Of a DNA stretch of 9,226 nucleotides, positions 5,941-9,226 are shown one piece after another. The stretch is taken from the NCBI GenBank assembly GCA_934234185.1, contig CAKQHO010000127.1, positions 1-9,226 on the forward strand, given 5' to 3'. How positions within the stretch are numbered: position 1 is the stretch's first letter; every line of letters starts with the position of its first letter. The DNA comes from an uncultured Psychrobacillus sp. GTDB lineage: Bacteria; Bacillota; Bacilli; Bacillales_A; Planococcaceae. The position numbers were made by a program, and so were the translations under genes. The notes under the pieces are model-generated. The model ran no database searches. It was not told the origin of the DNA and saw only the letters and a program-made list of their open reading frames with translations.

Positions 5941-6900
5941 TTATACCTGTTCAACGGTTTCCTTCTCCAACATTCTCCACCAATCTAGGGTATGCAACAG
6001 ACTGGTATTCATTTCATAATTCGGAGACCAGTCAACTGTCTTCCGGAGCTTCTCATTACTGCCCGCAAATCGTTCTACCTCATTCGTCCGGTATTTAGCC
6101 GGATCGACAATAATCTCAATAAAAGCAGAGGACAGCTCAATCAGCCGCTGCAGAATATCCCCGACCTTCCTGGCCGTTCCTGAGCTCACATTATAAATGC
6201 CGTTTGCAAGCCCCTCTTTCTCAACCAATAGGGCATAGGCGTGCACGATGTCCCGCACATCCGTGAAGTCGCGCCAGGCTTCGAGATTGCCGACTGAGAT
6301 AATCGGCTCTATCTGCCCCGCTTCAATCGCGGCAATCTGGGAGGAGAAATCACTGATGACGAACCCCTTCCTTTGATTGGGACCGAAATGATTAAACGGC
6401 CTAAGATGGATGAGGTTCACCCCATATTTTCGAGCTAGCTGCATGCCCACCTGGCCAGCAATAAACTTGCTTGATGCATACGGATTTTGGGGCTTGCATT
6501 CCACCCCTTCATGGAGCAGCTCATGCTCCTTCGCCGCTATGCCGTATTCCTCACTGGAGCCGACGGTGAAGATTCGCGCCTCAGGTACAGTCTCATAAGC
6601 TGCCTTAATCAACTCCACGGTACCGACCGCATTCACCTGAAGCGTTGCAGCCGGATCATTCCAGGCAAGGGGGACATTACTCTGGCCAGCAAGGTGAAAA
6701 ATCACATCTGGCTCTGTCTGACGCAGAGCCTCCTTCATCTCTTCAATCTGGCTGAGCTGAAATGAACAAGTTTCGACTCCATTCTGAATATTGCTCCGTT
6801 CATTCCTCACCCCAGCAACGACTTCATGCCCCCGCCCCATGAGCTCACTCACCAGATAGGAGCCAACGAAGCCATTCGCTCCGGTGACAAGCACCTTCAT
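5941..6900 (-). CDS. rmd: GDP-4-keto-6-deoxy-D-mannose reductase (GDP-D-rhamnose synthesis)
   Basis: The 319-residue cytosolic enzyme is an extended short-chain dehydrogenase (NAD(P)-dependent epimerase/dehydratase fold). It reduces GDP-4-keto-6-deoxymannose to GDP-D-rhamnose. Visible marks are the Rossmann motif TGANGFVG (6-13), SSEEYG with the catalytic Ser region (115-120), YASSK (141-145; Tyr141, Lys145) and RPFNHFGPNQRKGFV (167-181), which is typical of this reductase and not of GDP-fucose synthase. Length is usual. The gene overlaps the end of gmd by four bases (ATGA, 6897-6900) with AAGGTGA (6905-6911) just upstream, so the two are translationally coupled and co-transcribed. gmd and rmd pairs of this kind supply D-rhamnose to the S-layer glycan of Aneurinibacillus thermoaerophilus. 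The pairing makes the assignment strong; a different reductase outcome such as GDP-6-deoxytalose is possible but less likely. Confidence 0.88.
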   Translation of the reverse strand: MKVLVTGANGFVGSYLVSELMGRGHEVVAGVRNERSNIQNGVETCSFQLSQIEEMKEALRQTEPDVIFHLAGQSNVPLAWNDPAATLQVNAVGTVELIKAAYETVPEARIFTVGSSEEYGIAAKEHELLHEGVECKPQNPYASSKFIAGQVGMQLARKYGVNLIHLRPFNHFGPNQRKGFVISDFSSQIAAIEAGQIEPIISVGNLEAWRDFTDVRDIVHAYALLVEKEGLANGIYNVSSGTARKVGDILQRLIELSSAFIEIIVDPAKYRTNEVERFAGSNEKLRKTVDWSPNYEMNTSLLHTLDWWRMLEKETVEQV

Positions 6901-7883
6901 GCGTTCACCTTATGCAAGCCGCGCCTGACCCGCTCCAGGTCTGCCTCCACCATCATCGTAATCAGCTCATTGAGTGAAGTGCCAGCCTCCCAGCCAAGCT
7001 TCTCTTTTGCTTTAGCTGGATTACCAAGCAGTACATCCACCTCGGCGGGACGGTAGAAAGCTGGGTCAATAACGACATGGTCTTCATAGTTCAACCCGAT
7101 GTGCTCAAAGGCAATCCGGCACATATCACGAACAGTCGTCGTCCGCCCGGTCGCGACGACATAATCATCTGCCTCATCCTGCTGGAGCATGAGCCACATC
7201 GCCTCCACATAGTCCCCGGCAAAGCCCCAATCCCGCTTCGCATCGATATTGCCGAGGCGCAGCTCCTTCTGCTCCCCAAGCTTGATTCTTGCCACGGCAT
7301 CCGTCACCTTCCGTGTCACGAACTCCATTCCGCGCAGCGGGGATTCATGATTAAATAATATCCCGCTCGATGCATGCATCTCAAAGCTCTCGCGGTAATT
7401 GACTGTGATCCAATGTCCGTACAGCTTCGCCACCCCATAAGGACTTCTCGGATAGAATGGTGTCTTCTCGGACTGCATTTCCTCCTGGATGAGGCCGAAC
7501 ATTTCACTCGTGGAGGCTTGGTAGAAGCGAATCGCCGGATCGGTGAGCCGGATGGCCTCAAGCAAATTAACAACGCCGACACCCGTCACCTGAGCGGTCA
7601 AAACCGGCTGCTCCCAGGAGGTGCCGACAAAGCTCTGGGCTGCGAGATTATACACCTCTGTCGGGCGGGCAACCTGGAGTGCCCTTAGGAGGGAGGAAAG
7701 ATCCGTCATATCTCCCTCAATCAGCTCCACCTCATCCTTGATCCCTACATACTCCAGCCGCCAAGTTGTACTCGTGCTCCTTCTAGCAATCAGCCCATAC
7801 ACTTTATAGCCCTTTTGCAGAAGAAGCTCCGCCAAATAGGCCCCGTCCTGACCGGTAATCCCTGTGATCAATGCCGTTTTCAT
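6897..7883 (-). CDS. gmd: GDP-mannose 4,6-dehydratase
   Basis: This 328-residue extended short-chain dehydrogenase converts GDP-mannose into GDP-4-keto-6-deoxymannose, the branch point to GDP-D-rhamnose, GDP-fucose and others. Marks in order: TGITGQDG (7-14) for cofactor binding, NLAAQSFVGTSW (79-90), STSEMFG (124-130) with the catalytic Thr/Ser and Glu, YGVAK (149-153; Tyr149, Lys153), LFNHESPLRG (176-185) and NIDAKRDWGFAGDYVEAMW (212-230), all characteristic of GMD. The size is on the short side but normal for the bacterial family. GGGGAG (7892-7897 on +) lies eight bases before the ATG. A good sigma-A promoter stands upstream, so this gene heads a two-gene operon with rmd. The downstream reductase indicates D-rhamnose rather than L-fucose as the end product. 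Confidence is high. Confidence 0.95.
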   Translation of the reverse strand: MKTALITGITGQDGAYLAELLLQKGYKVYGLIARRSTSTTWRLEYVGIKDEVELIEGDMTDLSSLLRALQVARPTEVYNLAAQSFVGTSWEQPVLTAQVTGVGVVNLLEAIRLTDPAIRFYQASTSEMFGLIQEEMQSEKTPFYPRSPYGVAKLYGHWITVNYRESFEMHASSGILFNHESPLRGMEFVTRKVTDAVARIKLGEQKELRLGNIDAKRDWGFAGDYVEAMWLMLQQDEADDYVVATGRTTTVRDMCRIAFEHIGLNYEDHVVIDPAFYRPAEVDVLLGNPAKAKEKLGWEAGTSLNELITMMVEADLERVRRGLHKVNA

Positions 7884-7944
7884 CTAAATATCTCCCCATT
7901 TCCCCCGATTATTGTTTCTGAGAAGAATGACCTACGATGCTTTT

Positions 7945-7960
7945 GTTCTTTTTTAAGAAC
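7945..7960. repeat. inverted repeat in the gmd leader, possible operator
   Basis: GTTCTT (7945-7950) and AAGAAC (7955-7960) form a perfect inverted repeat around TTTT. It lies just downstream of the -10 box of the gmd promoter, where a repressor would block transcription. A similar motif occurs at 8028-8044. It does not fit the Bacillus LexA box, whose half-sites face the other way. Confidence 0.4.
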
Positions 7961-7971
7961 ACCATAATTTA

Positions 7972-8000
7972 ACTATAGTATGTCCCGCATTAATTAACAA
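7972..8000 (-). promoter_or_regulatory. sigma-A promoter of the gmd-rmd operon
   Basis: Read on the - strand, TTGTTA (7995-8000) is the -35 and TATAGT (7972-7977) the -10, with a spacer of exactly 17 bp. The expected start near 7965 leaves a leader of about 80 bases to the gmd ATG at 7883. The promoter lies after the terminator of the epimerase gene, so gmd-rmd is a separate transcription unit. Confidence 0.65.
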
Positions 8001-8027
8001 TAAAAATTTCCATCCACCCTCCATTTT

Positions 8028-8044
8028 GTTCTTTAAAAGAATTC
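8028..8044. repeat. second copy of the TTGTTCTTT...AAGAA motif, possible operator
   Basis: TTCTTT (8029-8034) and AAAGAA (8036-8041) pair around one base, and the flanking TTTTGTTCTTT matches the start of the repeat at 7941-7951. This copy lies about 30 bp upstream of the gmd -35 box, about 80 bp from the first copy. Two such sites could support looping by one regulator, but AT-rich chance similarity cannot be excluded. Confidence 0.3.
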
Positions 8045-8058
8045 AAACACAACACGAA

Positions 8059-8098
8059 AAGAGCGGAAAGCCCCCATATTCAGGAGCTCCCCGCTCTT
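8059..8098 (-). terminator. terminator of the epimerase gene
   Basis: On the - strand, AAGAGCGG (8091-8098 of +, read in reverse) pairs with CCGCTCTT (8059-8066), and TT follows from the A-run at 8057-8060. It begins four bases after the stop of the epimerase gene (8103) and separates that unit from gmd-rmd. Confidence 0.75.
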
Positions 8099-8102
8099 CC
8101 AA

Positions 8103-9143
8103 TCACTTCACATCATAATACTCACAATACCAGTCCGCAAACTTTTGCAGCCCCTCTTCAATCGATGTGCTTGGCTTAAAGCCAAACGCCTTCTCAAGCG
8201 GCTCTGTATCTGCAAAGGTCGCATATACATCCCCCAGCTGCATCGGAAGGAACTCTTTCTTCGCGACAATCTCACGCCCGGCAGCCTTACTTAGCGCCTT
8301 CTCAAGCGTCTCAATGAAATACATCAGCTGCTCCGGGTTGGAGTTGCCGATGTTATACACCTTATGCGGCACCCCATGCTCATCCGCTGAAGGCGGCTGA
8401 TTAAGCATTCTCTCCATCGATCCAACAATATCATCAATATAGGTGAAGTCTCGCTTCATATCGCCATTATTAAAAATTTTGATTGGCTCACCAGCGAAGA
8501 TTTTCTGCGTAAAGCCATAATACGCCATATCCGGCCGTCCCATCGGACCATACACCGTAAAGAAGCGCAAGCCCGTTGCCGGGATGATATAGAGATTCGA
8601 ATACGATCTCGCCAATAACTCATTGCTCTTCTTCGTGGCCGCATACAAGGAAACCGGGGTATCCGTCTTATCCTCAACCGAATAAGGCGTCTTCTTATTC
8701 GCGCCATAGACTGAGCTGCTGGAGGCATACAATAGATGCTCAACTGGCGTGTTGCCTTCATCATATGAATGACGGCAACACTCGAGGATATTGTAAAAAC
8801 CAATCAGATTCGATTGGATATAGGCATCCGGATTGGTGATGCTATAACGTACCCCGGCCTGCGCAGCCAGGTTGACGACAATCTCCGGCTGATGCTTTTC
8901 GAAAACTTCATCCAATGCCTGTTTATCAGCAAGATCCACCTTCAAGAACGTGAACCCGTCATAATCAGAAAGCAGCTCAAGGCGTTTTTCTTTTAGACGG
9001 ACATCATAGTAATCATTCATATTGTCGATGCCAACAACACGGCATCCCTTGTCCAATAGGTTCCGAGACAAATAGAATCCAATAAACCCGGCCGCGCCGG
9101 TAATTAAGTAAGTCTTATGAGGATCTGGTTGTTTATAGCTCAT
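8103..9143 (-). CDS. UDP-glucuronate 4-epimerase (UDP-galacturonate synthesis)
   Basis: The 346-residue cytosolic enzyme is an NAD-dependent extended short-chain dehydrogenase that interconverts UDP-glucuronate and UDP-galacturonate. Marks: TGAAGFIG (15-22) for NAD binding, DNMNDYYD (40-47), NLAAQAGVRYS (91-101), SSSSVYG (141-147), YAATK (167-171; catalytic Tyr167, Lys171), RFFTVYGP (193-200), GRPDMA (202-207), and the NNGDMKRDFTYIDDIV block (225-240). The DYYD and GRPDMA motifs separate this class from UDP-glucose 4-epimerase. Its ATG lies inside the last codons of a UDP-glucose dehydrogenase gene, and its ribosome site AAGGAG (9154-9159) is within that gene ten bases before the ATG, so the two are coupled. 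The dehydrogenase supplies the UDP-glucuronate. Names such as capI, lpsL or uge are used for relatives; none is certain here. Confidence 0.9.
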   Translation of the reverse strand: MSYKQPDPHKTYLITGAAGFIGFYLSRNLLDKGCRVVGIDNMNDYYDVRLKEKRLELLSDYDGFTFLKVDLADKQALDEVFEKHQPEIVVNLAAQAGVRYSITNPDAYIQSNLIGFYNILECCRHSYDEGNTPVEHLLYASSSSVYGANKKTPYSVEDKTDTPVSLYAATKKSNELLARSYSNLYIIPATGLRFFTVYGPMGRPDMAYYGFTQKIFAGEPIKIFNNGDMKRDFTYIDDIVGSMERMLNQPPSADEHGVPHKVYNIGNSNPEQLMYFIETLEKALSKAAGREIVAKKEFLPMQLGDVYATFADTEPLEKAFGFKPSTSIEEGLQKFADWYCEYYDVK

Positions 9144-9226
9144 TCTGCGCTAGCTCCTTCGCACGGACTCGTTCTGCAGGCTTCCTTCCGATGGAATGGT
9201 ATTCGACGCCGGCCTGCAGCATCTCC
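9133..9226 (-). CDS. UDP-glucose 6-dehydrogenase, C-terminal end only
   Basis: About 30 codons enter from the right edge and stop at TAA (9133-9135), overlapping the epimerase gene by 11 bases. The last residues read EMLQAGVEYHSIGRKPA and then a basic tail. The pattern of a short helix followed by aGxxYxSiGR is the typical C-terminus of UDP-glucose and related nucleotide-sugar dehydrogenases, such as TuaD/Ugd, which oxidise UDP-glucose to UDP-glucuronate with NAD. The next gene uses UDP-glucuronate, which supports this reading over GDP-mannose or UDP-ManNAc dehydrogenase. The catalytic Cys and NAD-binding parts lie outside the window. Confidence 0.75.
   Translation of the reverse strand, partial: EMLQAGVEYHSIGRKPAERVRAKELAQNEL

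Noticed and set aside
7945..7960. LexA (SOS) box near the gmd promoter
   Set aside because: The Bacillus SOS box has GAAC and GTTC half-sites facing inward around four bases. Here the order is reversed (GTTC then GAAC), so it does not fit.
5992..8996. Many + strand frames of 60-104 codons opposite the rmd, gmd and epimerase genes
   Set aside because: They lie wholly inside strongly supported - strand genes with family motifs, lack ribosome sites, and are what richer G+C coding DNA gives on the opposite strand.

Overview
The window looks like a cell-surface polysaccharide region of a low-GC Gram-positive bacterium of the Bacillales. The evidence is the strong GGAGG-type ribosome binding sites, GTG/TTG start use, long hairpin-plus-T-run terminators, a TagF-type CDP-glycerol glycerophosphotransferase, and nucleotide-sugar genes of Bacillaceae style. 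I cannot name the species.

The window has two halves that converge. The left half (1 to about 5820) is AT-rich and reads on the + strand. In order it holds: a possible gene tail at the left edge; a 273-residue serine alpha/beta-hydrolase-like protein (247-1068); a DUF6270/SGNH-like protein with a C-terminal coiled coil (1231-2265); a gap with an apparent broken small ORF; a 43-residue single-pass membrane protein (2942-3073) with its own strong terminator; a gene-poor stretch of about 730 bases rich in inverted repeats, including a perfect 26-bp palindrome; and a 670-residue CDP-glycerol glycerophosphotransferase-family protein (3805-5817). The right half (5941-9226) is clearly richer in G+C and reads on the - strand. 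In transcription order it holds: the last codons of a UDP-glucose 6-dehydrogenase running off the right edge; a UDP-glucuronate 4-epimerase; then, behind a separate promoter, GDP-mannose 4,6-dehydratase (gmd) and GDP-4-keto-6-deoxymannose reductase (rmd). The halves meet at one bidirectional terminator (5880-5937).

The right-hand genes make two activated sugars. UDP-glucose would go to UDP-glucuronate and UDP-galacturonate; GDP-mannose would go to GDP-4-keto-6-deoxymannose and GDP-D-rhamnose. The left-hand genes look like polymer assembly or decoration: glycerol-phosphate transfer plus two hydrolase or acyltransferase-like proteins that may modify the glycan. No glycosyltransferase, flippase, polymerase or export gene is visible, so the glycan itself (S-layer glycan, capsule or secondary wall polymer) cannot be identified here.

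The points most worth a second look are: a slippery A_AAA_AAC heptamer directly before the stop of the first gene, with a 39-codon open extension in the -1 frame; the loss of the usual Ser in the first motif of the DUF6270-like protein; the 43-residue membrane protein; the 26-bp palindrome; three related terminator hairpins, two of which bracket the glycerophosphotransferase gene; and a repeated inverted-repeat motif on both sides of the gmd promoter. I found no CRISPR array, tRNA, rRNA, insertion sequence or phage gene.
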